A DNA stretch of 64,000 bases from DATFQE01 sp963733845. GTDB lineage: Bacteria; Actinomycetota; Thermoleophilia; Gaiellales; Gaiellaceae. Below, in pieces: positions 1 through 8,722 of this stretch. The stretch covers positions 868,001-932,000 of the forward strand of contig CAVTEM010000007.1 of assembly GCA_963733845.1 (NCBI GenBank), read 5' to 3'. A program made the translations under genes and the position numbers. Position 1 is the first letter of the stretch, and every line of letters starts with the position of its first letter. The notes beneath the pieces are model-generated. The model made no database searches, was not told where the DNA came from, and saw nothing but the letters and a program-made list of their open reading frames with translations.

Positions 1-316
1 GGCCCGCTGCGAGCTCCGCCGCGAGCCCTTCGAGCTCGGCCCGCACCTCGTAGCCCTCTCGGATGTCCCGGGCCGACGGCCCGCGCACGATCGCGCCGCG
101 ATTGGGAAGCAGCTCGACGATCCCGGTCGCCTGGAGCTTGCGCAACGCTTCGCGGACGGGCGTGCGGCTGACCTCGAACTCCTCGGCGAGCGCCTCCTGC
201 CGCAGGCGCGAGCCGACGGGGATCGAGCCGCCGAGGATCTGGCCCTGGATCGCCGTGGCGAGCCGGTCGACGAGGGGCGAGCCCTCCGTGCCCGGGAGTG
301 CCGTCGCACTGCTCAC
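1..316 (-). CDS. GntR-family transcriptional regulator (5' part, runs off window)
   Basis: DNA-binding transcription factor. The visible N-terminal ~105 residues hold a GntR winged helix: LVDRLATAIQGQILGG, then the recognition region with EFEVSRTPVREALRKL, and the wing ending LLPNRGAIV. The start of a C-terminal effector domain (REGYEVRAELEGLAAELAA) looks like the FCD/FadR subgroup. The start is GTG at 316, and its GTGA overlaps the stop of the upstream TSUP gene, so it is translationally coupled in a TSUP-TSUP-GntR operon. It probably autoregulates through the palindromes at 1182-1212. The effector is unknown because the ligand domain lies outside the window. Confidence 0.88.
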   Translation of the reverse strand, partial: MSSATALPGTEGSPLVDRLATAIQGQILGGSIPVGSRLRQEALAEEFEVSRTPVREALRKLQATGIVELLPNRGAIVRGPSARDIREGYEVRAELEGLAAELAAG

Positions 317-705
317 TCCGGCACCCCGGTCGCCGTGAGCGCGTCGCGGACGAGCCGCAGGCCTATCAGCGCGAGGAAGACGGCGAAGACCGTGCGCAGC
401 ACGTCGCCCGGGAGCCAGAGCGCGACCAATGCGCCCGCGACACCCGCGGCCGCGCCGAGGGCGCCCATGCCGAGCGCGGCCCGCAGGTCGCCGACGCCGC
501 GCTGCCAGAGCAGCCAGCTCGCCACGATCGCGGTCGGCAGGACGACGAGCAGCGACGTCGCCTCGGCCTCGTGCTGGGTCATGCCGATCGCGAGCACGAG
601 GAACGGCACGAGCAGGATCCCCCCTCCGACCCCGAGCAGCCCGGCCAGGACGCCCGAGGCGGCGCCGACGCCGACGAGCGCCAGCAGGAGCGCGACGGAG
701 CTCAC
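313..705 (-). CDS. Half-size TSUP (TauE/SafE) membrane transporter, second partner
   Basis: Membrane protein of 130 residues with four predicted hydrophobic segments. It carries the TSUP signature GLLGVGGGILLVPFL near residue 22. TSUP proteins are usually about 250 residues with two inverted copies of this unit and export sulfite, sulfonates or other anions. Here each copy is a separate gene. The start is GTG at 705, overlapping by 4 nt (GTGA) the stop of the first half, which argues for coupled synthesis and a heterodimer. The stop overlaps the GntR start in the same way. Substrate not determinable. Confidence 0.82.
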   Translation of the reverse strand: MSSVALLLALVGVGAASGVLAGLLGVGGGILLVPFLVLAIGMTQHEAEATSLLVVLPTAIVASWLLWQRGVGDLRAALGMGALGAAAGVAGALVALWLPGDVLRTVFAVFLALIGLRLVRDALTATGVPE

Positions 706-1163
706 GCCTCGACCACCATCACGACGGACGCCAGGAGCAGGAAGACGCCGAAGGCGAGCTTGAGCGGGCGCTCCGGCGCGCGCGCGAGCGCGCGGGCGCC
801 GACCTGCGCGCCGAGGATCGCGCCGAGCGCCAGCGCGACCGCGTAGCCCAGCTGCACCTCGCCGGCGACCCCGAACGTCAGCGCGCCGGCGGCGCTGATC
901 GGGATGATCGCCCCGAGCGAGATCGCGTGCGCATCGCGCTGGCTGAACCTGGCCGACAGGACGAGGAGCGGCACCATGATCACGCCGCCCCCGACCCCGA
1001 GCAGGCCGGAGAGGAAGCCCCCCGAGATCCCGATCGCGCCCAGGCGCAGCCGCCCACCCCGAGGCCCGGCGGCGGCGACCGGCGCGCCCTCGACCGGAGG
1101 GCCAGAGCGCTGCGCGACGACGACCGCTGCCGCCGTCGCGCCTTCGCGAGGCTGGTCCGGCAC
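702..1163 (-). CDS. Half-size TSUP (TauE/SafE) membrane transporter, first partner
   Basis: Membrane protein of 153 residues. A polar N-terminal stretch of about 35 residues is followed by a TSUP unit with GLLGVGGGVIMVPLL and three further hydrophobic segments ending LLLASVVMVVEA. It pairs with the adjacent half-size TSUP gene, and together they equal one normal two-repeat TSUP transporter. The annotated start is GTG at 1163; an internal start nearer the first membrane helix cannot be excluded. It is the first gene of the leftward TSUP-TSUP-GntR unit, divergent from the peptide ABC operon. Confidence 0.82.
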   Translation of the reverse strand: MPDQPREGATAAAVVVAQRSGPPVEGAPVAAAGPRGGRLRLGAIGISGGFLSGLLGVGGGVIMVPLLVLSARFSQRDAHAISLGAIIPISAAGALTFGVAGEVQLGYAVALALGAILGAQVGARALARAPERPLKLAFGVFLLLASVVMVVEA

Positions 1164-1170
1164 GGGGCCA

Positions 1171-1222
1171 CCTTAGCACCGTTGTATCCAATGCGACCCT
1201 GACTGGATCCAAAGTGCTAAGG
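1171..1222. promoter_or_regulatory. Nested palindromic operator between GntR/TSUP and ABC operons
   Basis: A 9-bp inverted repeat CCTTAGCAC (1171-1179) / GTGCTAAGG (1214-1222) encloses two near-identical 10-bp sites, TTGTATCCAA (1182-1191) and CTGGATCCAA (1203-1212). Their centres are 21 bp apart, two helical turns. TTG-N4-CAA type palindromes are typical of FadR/FCD GntR operators. The site lies in the 140-bp gap between the two divergent units, one of which encodes a GntR protein, so cross-regulation of both is the simplest reading (inference). Confidence 0.6.
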
Positions 1223-1273
1223 TCTGCGCCGCCCGAGAGAGTGCCCGTCGGGCAAGCCGGACCTGCGCCAGGC

Positions 1274-1286
1274 GGTGCCTGGCACC
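1274..1286. repeat. 13-bp palindrome GGTGCCTGGCACC, copy 1
   Basis: Perfect palindrome with a one-base centre, lying 17 nt before the start of the SBP gene, within its 5' leader. The identical 13-mer recurs at 35338-35350 inside the ABC-F gene. It looks like a short interspersed palindromic repeat; function unknown. Confidence 0.5.
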
Positions 1287-1303
1287 AAGTGAGGAGGCGA
1301 GGA

Positions 1304-2889
1304 ATGAACTGGATTCGCACGCGCGGGCCGAGGACGCTCGGCGCCGTGCTCGTGCTCGCGGCGACGGGGTTGCTCGCCTCGGGCGCGGCGGGGTCGGTCT
1401 CCGCGGGAGGCAAGGCGGGCGGGACGCTCACGATCGCGCTGGCCGAGGATCCCGACGCGCTCGACCCGACGCTCGCACGGACCTTCGTCGGCCGCATGGT
1501 CTTCCTGCACATGTGCGAGAAGCTCTACGACCTGAACGCGAAGCTCGAGATCGTCCCGCAGCTCGCGGCCGCCATGCCCGCGCTCTCCGCGGACAAGAAG
1601 ACGATGACGATCCGGCTCCGCCGCGGAGTCCGCTTCAACGACGGGACACCGTTCAACGCGCAGGCCGTGAAGATCTCGCTCGACCGGCACCGGAACCTCC
1701 GTGGCTCCGCCCGCGCCAGCGAGATCTCCCCGATCACCTCCGTGGACACGGTCGGGAACTACACGGTCCGCCTGCAGCTGAACGCGCGCTTCTCGCCGCT
1801 GACGGCTCAGCTGGCCGACCGCGCCGGGATGATCATGTCGCCCAAGCAGCTCGATGCTCTCGGCGACCGCTTTCGCGTCCAACCCGGTGTGCGTGGGCGC
1901 CTTCCGCTTCGTCAGCCGCACGGCCGGCGACCGGATCGTGCTCGACAAGTCGCCGTTCTACTACGCCCGCAGCAAGGTGAAGCTGAATCAGATCGTGTTC
2001 CGGATCATCACCGACACGAGCGCCCGGGCCGCGAACCTGCGCTCCCACGACATCGACGTCCTCGATCGGATCGCGTCGACCGACCTGCCGGCGATCCAGC
2101 GCGACAAGAGCCTGCGCGTGGTCAAGTCGACGTCGATCGGCTACCAGGGGATCTCGATCAACGTCGGCAACAAGAACGGCATCGGCAAGCCGTTCGCCAA
2201 CGTGGGCACGCCGCTCGCCTCCAAGCAGTTCATCCGCCAGGCGTTCGAGCTCTCGCTCGACCGCAACACGATCAACCGCGTCGTCTTCGGCGGCACGGTC
2301 GTGCCTGGCTGCCTCCCGGTCCCGCGGGCGAGCCCGTACTACGACCCGAGCATCAAGTGCCCGGCCCGGAACATCGCCCGGGCACGGCAGCTGCTTGCAG
2401 CGGGCAGGCGCTCAGACTCCGGTCACGGTCCGGGTGATGATCGGAACCGACCAGGTCGCAGCGCGGCTCGGCCAGGTGATCCAGTCGATGGCCGGCGAGG
2501 CGGGCTTCCGCGTCGAGCTGCAGCCGACCGAGTTCGTGACCGCCCTGCGCCGTCAGGACCAGGGCAACTACGACTCGTTCGCAGTGGGCTGGTCGGGCCG
2601 GGTCGACCCGGACGGCAACATCTACCAGTTCGTCCACTCGAAAGGCTCGCTCAACAACCTCGGCTGGAGCAGCCCGCGGATGGACCTGCTGCTGGACAAC
2701 GCCCGTAAGGCCGCGACGCTGAAGGCGAGGAAGAAGCTGTACAGCTCGGTCTTCAAGATCCTGCGCTCGCAGCTGCCGCTGATCTACCTCTGGAACCCGG
2801 TCAACCGGCACGGCGTCACCGCGACCGTGAAGGGCGTGCAGACCTACGGCGACGGCCTGATCAGGGCCTATTACGCCGAGTTCAAGTGA
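1304..2889 (+). CDS. Oligopeptide/dipeptide-type ABC transporter substrate-binding protein (SBP_bac_5), frameshifted
   Basis: Extracytoplasmic receptor of the Dpp/Opp/Gsi class. ATG at 1304 follows a strong GAGGAGG site. A signal peptide covers about residues 1-35 with no lipobox Cys. Family 5 features follow: GGTLTIALAEDPDALDPT, LRRGVRFNDGTPFNA, and near the C-terminus the YDSFAVGWSGRVDPDGN segment and LPLIYLWNP. The frame changes near 1872 (an extra T in a TTT run) and near 2404 (an extra G in a GGG run). Repairing both gives about 528 residues, normal for the family. First gene of the operon with dppBCDF and a gamma-glutamyltransferase. Ligand (peptide, glutathione or other) is not readable from sequence. 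Confidence 0.88.
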
Positions 2890-2908
2890 GCAAAGAGGAT
2901 CCGCGTGG

Positions 2909-2936
2909 GGCCGGCCCTTTCTTCAAAGGGCCGGCC
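2909..2936 (+). other. Intercistronic 12-bp hairpin between SBP and permease genes
   Basis: Perfect stem 2909-2920 / 2925-2936 (GGCCGGCCCTTT with its complement) and a CTTC tetraloop, in the 74-nt gap between the SBP stop and dppB. No T-tract follows, so it looks like an mRNA-stabilising or partial-termination element that would keep SBP mRNA above permease mRNA, as in many ABC operons. Confidence 0.6.
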
Positions 2937-2963
2937 TCGCCGGTCCCGGCCGTCGGGTGAGGC

Positions 2964-3917
2964 ATGGGCTTCTTCGTCCTCCGTAAGGCCGGAGCCGCCC
3001 TGATCGTCGTCTTCCTGGCCAGCGTCCTGGTCTTCGTGGGAGTGCGCGCGATCCCGGGAGACCCGGCGCTGGCCTACGCCGCCGAGGACCGCAATCCCGA
3101 GGTGCTGGCGGCTATCCGGGACAAGTACGGGCTGGACGACCCGCAGCCCGTGCAGTACGTCCGCTGGATCGGACTGGCGCTCCAGGGCGACCTCGGCACC
3201 GACAGCCGCGGCCTGCCCGTGGCCGAGACGATCGTCTCGCGCCTGCCGCTGACTCTCGAGCTCGCCGGGCTCTCCCTCCTGATCGGGGCCCTGATCGGGA
3301 TCCCTGCGGGGGTGATCGCCGCCGTCCGGCGCGGCAAGGCCTCCGACTACGCCGCGACGGGGACCGCCCTGCTCGCGTTCTCGGTCCCGCACTTCTGGCT
3401 CGGGCTGCTGATGATCATCGTGTTCGCGGTCAACCTCAACTGGCTGCCCGCCGGGGGCTACGTGCCGTTCCGCGAGGATCCGATCGGGAACCTCGAGCAC
3501 ATGCTCATGCCCGCGCTCGTCCTGGGCACCGGCCTCGCTGCCGTGCTGATGCGCCAGATGCGCTCGGCGATGCTGACCTCGCTCGGGGCGGACTACGTCC
3601 GGACAGCGCGGGCGAAGGGGCTGAGCGAGCGGTCGGTCGTCGGCAAGCACGCCTTGCGGAACAGCCTGATCACGATCACGACGGTGATCGGGCTGCAGCT
3701 CGGCGCGCTGATCTCGGGTGCGGTCGTGACCGAACAGATCTTCGGCATCGCCGGCTTCGGCCGGCTGACCGTGGACTCGATCGCCCAGCGCGACTACGCG
3801 CTGCTCCAGGGCGTCGTGCTCGTGGTGGCGGTCGGGTACGTGTTCGTCAACCTCGTCGTCGACCTGACCTACTCGCTGATCAACCCGCGCATCCGCGTGG
3901 CCGGGACCGGCTCGTGA
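2964..3917 (+). CDS. dppB: Peptide-type ABC transporter permease, DppB-like
   Basis: Inner-membrane permease of 317 residues, the usual DppB length. TM1 at about 10-30 (LIVVFLASVLVFVGV) is followed by the VRAIPGDPA motif typical of DppB, a long periplasmic loop, then five more helices. The EAA loop reads DYVRTARAKGLSERSVVGKHALRN (about residues 212-235; shown in part as family signature), which contacts the ATPase. The C-terminus ends DLTYSLINPRIRV as in the family. ATG at 2964 follows GGGTGAGG. Its TGA overlaps the GTG of dppC. Intact, unlike its partner. Confidence 0.93.
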   Translation: MGFFVLRKAGAALIVVFLASVLVFVGVRAIPGDPALAYAAEDRNPEVLAAIRDKYGLDDPQPVQYVRWIGLALQGDLGTDSRGLPVAETIVSRLPLTLELAGLSLLIGALIGIPAGVIAAVRRGKASDYAATGTALLAFSVPHFWLGLLMIIVFAVNLNWLPAGGYVPFREDPIGNLEHMLMPALVLGTGLAAVLMRQMRSAMLTSLGADYVRTARAKGLSERSVVGKHALRNSLITITTVIGLQLGALISGAVVTEQIFGIAGFGRLTVDSIAQRDYALLQGVVLVVAVGYVFVNLVVDLTYSLINPRIRVAGTGS

Positions 3918-4792
3918 GCTACGTCGAGGCACAGCCGCTCAGCCCGCGCGCCCGTCGCAGGCGGATCATGCGGCGGCGCTTCCTCCGCCGGCCGGCTGCC
4001 GTCGCCTCGCTCGCGGTCGTCGCGGGCGTGATCCTCGCGGCCGTCTTCGCGCGCTGGGTGGCGCCGTACTCCCCGAACGCGACCGACTTCGACGCGCTGC
4101 TGGCGAGCCCGTCGCGGGAGCATCTGCTCGGCACCGACGATCTCGGGCGGGACACGCTCTCGCGAGATCATCTACGGGGCGCGCGCGCTCGATCCTGGCG
4201 GGCTTCCTCGCCACGGTGCTCGCAATGGTGATCGCCGTCCCGATCGGCGTCGTGGCCGGGTACTACCGCGGCCGCGTGGACACGGTCATCGCGCGGGTCA
4301 CGGACGTGCTGCTCGCGTTTCCCGTTCCTGATTCTGGCGGTCGGGCTCGCGGCGATCTTCGGCCCGTCGCTGCTGAACGCCACGCTCGCGCTCGGGATCG
4401 CGGCCGTCCCGCCGCTGATCCGGATCGCCCGCGGCGAGGCGCTCGAGCTCCGGGAGGAGGACTACATCAGGGCGGCCGTCGCGAACGGCGCCAACGACGT
4501 CGTCATCCTCGGCCGCCACATCCTCCCGAACATGACCAGCACGCTCCTCGTGCAGGCGACGCTGATCATCCCCGCCGCGATCATCGGCGAGGCCGTCCTC
4601 TCCTTCCTGGGCCTCGGCGTGCAGCCGCCGACGCCGTCCTGGGGCGTGATGCTGAACGCGGCGCAGCCCTGGCTGAGCGAGGCGCCCTCGCTGGCGGTCT
4701 ATCCGGGGCTTGCGATCGTCATCGTGGCGCTCGCGTTCAACCTGCTCGGGGACGGCCTGCGCGACGTCTTCGACCCCAAGACCGAGCGTTGA
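3914..4792 (+). CDS. dppC: Peptide-type ABC transporter permease, DppC-like, frameshifted
   Basis: Second inner-membrane permease. GTG at 3914 overlaps the dppB stop. The N-terminal TM is followed by HLLGTDDLGRDTLSR, the DppC signature. The frame is then lost around 4155-4190, recovered at AMVIAVPIGVVAGYYRG, lost again near 4325 (extra base in CCCGTTCC), and restored through the EAA loop to FLGLGVQPPTPSWGVML and LAFNLLGDGLRDVFDP. Repaired length is about 293 residues, normal. The TGA overlaps the TTG start of dppD. The frameshifts look like sequencing errors because all family motifs survive. Confidence 0.86.
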
Positions 4793-5760
4793 GCGAAGCG
4801 CTGCTCGAAGTAGAGGACCTCTCGGTCCGCTTCGACACGGACGAGCGCACCGTCCACGCGGTCGACCGCATCTCGCTGGAGCTGGCCCCGCGCGAGGTGC
4901 TCGGCATCGTCGGCGAGTCCGGCTGCGGCAAGAGCGTCACGGCGATGTCGATCCTGGGCCTGCTGCCGCAGACCGCCACCGTGACGGGCAGCGCGCGCTT
5001 CGAGGGCCGCGAGCTCCTGGATGCGTCGCGCTCGCAGCTCCGCAAGGTCCGCGGTCGCCAGATCTCCTTCGTCTTCCAGGAGCCGATGACCTCGCTCAAC
5101 CCGGTGCTGCGGATCGGGAACCAGATCGGCGAGGTCCTGCGCGAGCACCTCGACCTCTCGCGCACGCAGGCTCGCGACCGGACGATCGAGCTGCTCGACC
5201 TCGTGCACATCCCGGACCCGGACCGGCGCGTGGACGAGTACCCGCACCAGCTCTCCGGGGGCATGAGGCAGCGCGTGATGATCGCGATGGCGCTCTCCTG
5301 CGACCCGAAGATCCTGATCGCGGACGAGCCGACGACGGCGCTGGACGTGACGATCCAGGCCGGCATCCTCGACCTCCTGCGTGAGTTGCGCGAGCGCCTC
5401 GGGACCGCGATCGTCCTGATCACGCACAACCTCGGCGTCGTCGCCGACATCGCCGACCGCGTCGTCGTCATGTATGCGGGGCGCAAGGTCGAGGAAGCGC
5501 CCGTCGAGGAGCTGTTCGCGCACCCGCAGCACCCGTACACGATCGGGCTGCTCGGGGCGATTCCTCGCGCCGGGCACGCCCAGAACGGACGGCTGCGCGA
5601 GATCCCCGGCCGCGTGCCCTCGCTCTCCGAGCCGCTCGGCCGCTGCGCCTTCGCCGACCGCTGCCCCCGCGCGGACGAGCAGTCGTGGTCGGAGGTGCCG
5701 GTATTGCGGGAAGTGCGCCCCGACCACGCCGTCGCCTGCTTCCATCCGGGGGAGCGATGA
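4789..5760 (+). CDS. dppD: Peptide-type ABC transporter ATP-binding protein, DppD-like
   Basis: ATPase of 323 residues driving the permease pair. Walker A GESGCGKSVT, Q-loop FVFQEPMTSLNP, signature LSGGMRQRVMIAMAL, Walker B ILIADEPTTALDVT and H-loop VLITHNLGVV are all present. The C-terminal oligopeptide-transporter extension has Cys-rich RCAFADRCPRA, which in relatives binds an Fe-S cluster. The chosen start is TTG at 4789, which overlaps the dppC stop (TTGA) and gives the usual N-terminus LLEVEDLSVRF. The stop overlaps the dppF start (ATGA). Confidence 0.93.
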   Translation: MSEALLEVEDLSVRFDTDERTVHAVDRISLELAPREVLGIVGESGCGKSVTAMSILGLLPQTATVTGSARFEGRELLDASRSQLRKVRGRQISFVFQEPMTSLNPVLRIGNQIGEVLREHLDLSRTQARDRTIELLDLVHIPDPDRRVDEYPHQLSGGMRQRVMIAMALSCDPKILIADEPTTALDVTIQAGILDLLRELRERLGTAIVLITHNLGVVADIADRVVVMYAGRKVEEAPVEELFAHPQHPYTIGLLGAIPRAGHAQNGRLREIPGRVPSLSEPLGRCAFADRCPRADEQSWSEVPVLREVRPDHAVACFHPGER

Positions 5761-6799
5761 ACGCACCGGTGCTCGAGGTCGACGGGCTGGTCAAGCACTT
5801 CCCGCTGGGACGGGGAGTGGCCAGCGGCGGCCGCGTCGTCTACGCCGTCGACGGCGTCTCCTTCTCGCTCGCGCCGGGCGAGGTGCTCGGCCTCGTCGGC
5901 GAGTCGGGCAGCGGCAAGACGACCGTCGGCTACTGCATCAACCGGCTGCTCGAGCCGACGGACGGGACGATCAGGCTCGACGGCGAGGACATCACCCACC
6001 TCTCGCGGCGCGAGCTGCGCCCCTTCCGCCGCCGCATGCACATCGTCTTCCAGGATCCGTACTCCTCGCTCAACCCGCGCATGACCTGTGGCCAGATCGT
6101 CGGGGAGCCGATCCGGCTCCACCGCATCGCCCGCCGCTCGCAGCTGGATTCGCGCGTGACGGAGCTGTTCGAGGCGGTCGGGCTGCGCCAGGAGCTCCGG
6201 CACCGCTACCCGCACGAGCTCTCCGGGGGCCAGCGCCAGCGAGTCGGCCTCGCCCGTGCGCTGAGCGTGTCGCCGAGCCTCCTGATCGCCGACGAGCCGG
6301 TGTCGGCGCTCGACGTCTCCGTCCAGGCCTCCGTGCTCAACCTCCTCCGCGACCTGCAGCGGGAGTTCGGCTTCTCCTGCCTGTTCATCAGCCACGACCT
6401 CGCCACCGTCGAGTTCCTCTGCGACCGCGTGGCGGTGATGTACCTCGGCAAGATCGTCGAGCTGGCCGCGCGGGACGAGCTGTTCGCCCGGCCGCAGCAT
6501 CCGTACACACAGGCGCTCCTGTCGGCGGCCCTCGTGCCCGATCCGGTCGCTCAGCGAACCCGCCGGCGCGTCGTGCTCGAGGGCGACATCCCCAGCCCGA
6601 GCGCGCCTCCGTCCGGCTGTCGTTTCCGGACGCGCTGCCCGCTCGAGCATGAGTCCGCGCCGCGCTCGACGGAGGAGGAGCCTGCGCTTGGTCGACGTCA
6701 CCGGGCAGGGGCACCTCGTCGCCTGCCACCTCGTCCAGCGCGGGCGCGACGCGCCGCGCCTGGCGTCCGCCCCCGCGGAGCTCGCGGAGACCAGGCTGA
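5757..6799 (+). CDS. dppF: Peptide-type ABC transporter ATP-binding protein, DppF-like, frameshifted near its end
   Basis: Second ATPase of the transporter. Walker A GESGSGKTTVG, Q-loop IVFQDPYSSLNPRM, signature LSGGQRQRVGLARAL, Walker B LLIADEPVSALDVS and H-loop LFISHDLATV are intact. The C-terminal oligopeptide/dipeptide extension (HPYTQALLSA, then CRFRTRCPLEHE) is present. The frame shifts near 6675, after which VDVTGQGHLVACHL matches the usual tail. The exact stop is uncertain; I place it at the TGA overlapping the start of the GGT gene. ATG at 5757 overlaps the dppD stop. Confidence 0.87.
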
Positions 6800-8489
6800 C
6801 GTTCACCACGCGCCCCGAGCTCTCGCGGCACCTTCGGGATGGTCGCCTCGACCCACTGGCTCGCCTCGGCCGTGGGCATGTCCGTGCTCGAGCGCGGCGG
6901 GAACGCCTTCGACGCCGCCGTGGCGACCGGCTTCACGCTCCAGGTGGTCGAGCCGCACCTGAACGGGCCCGGCGGCGACCTGCCGGTCGTGCTTCTGGAG
7001 CGCCGAGCGCGGCGAGCCGCTCGTCCTCTGCGCCCAGGGCGTCGCTCCCGGGGCCGCCACCGCGGAGCGCTTTCGCGAGCTCGGCCACGAGCTGATCCCG
7101 GGCACCGGGTTGCTCGCCGCCTGCGTGCCGGGCGCGTTCGACGGCTGGATGCTGCTGCTGCGCGACTTCGGGACGCTCGAGCCGGCGGACGTGCTCGAGC
7201 CCGCGATCGGCTACGCGGAGCAGGGCTACCCGGTGGTGCCCGGGATGACCAGGACGATCGAGCTCACGGAGGAGCTCCTGCGCGGGTGGCCGGGCTCCGA
7301 AGAGCTCTACCTGCCGGCGCCGAGGCCGGGGACGCTCTTCCGCAACCCCGTACTCGCCGCCGCGTACCGCGGCATCCTCGACGAGGCCGGCACGGGCGGC
7401 GACCGCGAAAGCCGGATCGAGCGGGCGCGGGCGGCCTTCTATCGCGGCTTCGTGGCGGAGACGATCGACGGCTTCAGCCGGGAGCACGACGGTTTGCTCA
7501 CGGGCGACGACCTCGCCTCGTGGGAGGCGAGGCTCGAGCCGCCGGCAACGTTCGACTACCACGGCTACACGGTCTGCAAGACCGGCGCGTGGGGCCAGGG
7601 CCCGGTGTTCTTGCAGCAGCTGGCGCTGCTGGCGGGGTTCGACCTCGAGTCGATGGGCCTCGGCAGCGCCGACTACGTCCACACGGTCGTGGAGTGCAGC
7701 AAGCTGGCGTTCGCCGACCGCGAGGCGCTCTACGGCGACCCGGACTTCGTCGACGTGCCGCTCGAGCGGCTCCTGTCCCGGGAGTACAACGACGAGCGCC
7801 GCGCGCTCGTGAGCGGCGAGGCATCCGCTGAGCTTCTGCCCGGGGACGGGCGCCTGCCCAGGCTGGTCGCCGCCGAGGCCGCGATCGGCGCAGGCGAGCC
7901 CACCCGTGGCGACACAGTCCACCTGGACGTGGCCGACCGGCATGGGAACCTCGTGTCGGCCACGCCGAGCGGCGGCTGGCTGCAGAGCTCGCCGGTGATC
8001 CCCGAGCTCGGATGGCCGCTCGGGACGAGAGCGCAGATGTTCTGGCTCGAGGAAGGGCTGCCGTCCTCGCTCGAGCCGGGCAAGCGGCCGCGGACGACGC
8101 TCTCGCCCTCGTTCGCGCTGCGCGGCGGCGACCCCTACCTCGTCTTCGGCACGCCCGGCGGCGACCAGCAAGACCAGTGGTCGCTGCACGCCTTCCTCGC
8201 GCACGTCCACTTCGGGCTCGACCTGCAGGCCGCGATCGACTCGCCCGGCTTCCACACCGACCACTTCCCGAGCTCGTTCTACCCGCGCCAGGCCGCACCC
8301 CGGTCACTCTCGCTCGAGGCCCGCTTCGACGGGGGCGTCGTGGACGAGCTCCGGGAGCGGGGTCACGACGTCCAGGTGACCGACGCATGGTCGCTCGGGC
8401 GCGTCACCGCCGCAGGCCGCGAGCCCGACGGTTCGCTGAAGGCGGCGGCCGATCCCCGCGGGATGCAGGCCTACGCAGCAGGCCGCTGA
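6796..8489 (+). CDS. Gamma-glutamyltransferase family protein (YwrD-like), frameshifted
   Basis: Ntn-hydrolase that cleaves or transfers gamma-glutamyl groups, for example from glutathione. The N-terminal region reads TFTTRPEL, then GMVASTHWLAS, LERGGNAFDAAVA and EPHLNGPGG, all typical. The autoprocessing and nucleophile site is the Thr in RGDTVHLDV (small-subunit start). LVFGTPGGDQQDQW and LEARF follow. Frameshifts near 6823 and 6993 split the first 70 residues; the remaining 460 are in one frame. The start codon is uncertain: CTG at 6796 fits the homologous N-terminus. No obvious signal peptide, so probably cytoplasmic like YwrD. Last gene of the peptide ABC operon, suggesting import followed by cleavage of gamma-glutamyl peptides (inference). 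Confidence 0.85.
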
Positions 8490-8722
8490 GCTCGACCGCA
8501 GCAGAGCACGATTTGCAACTGACCCTTGTGTCGGTCCGGCCGCTGCTCTAACCTCAGTGGTTCCGATGCGCCCGACGACGCCTGTGCTCCTCTTTACCGT
8601 CGTCCTTACGCGCGTCCTTATGCGCTAGCCGGCGCTCCGCTCCCCGCCTCCGCCGGCTAGGTCAATCGCACTAGGCGGGATCTCTCCATCGCAGCACGAC
8701 CCTTCACGAAAGGGGCCATCAC
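8490..8722 (+). promoter_or_regulatory. Structured leader upstream of gltB
   Basis: No gene seen in this 233-nt gap. It holds two direct repeats of GTCCTTAYGCG (8603-8624 region), a perfect 10-bp stem CTAGCCGGCG (8625-8634) / CGCCGGCTAG (8651-8660) with a 16-nt loop and no T-tract, and a small stem CCCTT (8700-8704) / AAGGG (8710-8714) that would hide the ribosome binding site AAAGGGG (8709-8715) of gltB. This suggests translational control, but no known riboswitch family was recognised. Confidence 0.45.

Noticed and set aside
2909..2936. Terminator after the SBP gene
   Set aside because: Stem lacks a T-run and is inside an operon whose downstream genes have no other promoter.
4737..6809. 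A 690-residue open frame on the minus strand opposite dppD/dppF
   Set aside because: High-GC shadow of dppD/dppF; composition is Arg/Ser/Pro rich with no domain pattern, while the plus strand has all ABC motifs.
8490..8722. Glutamine riboswitch (glnA RNA) before gltB
   Set aside because: Described glutamine riboswitches are cyanobacterial/marine and their conserved core is absent.
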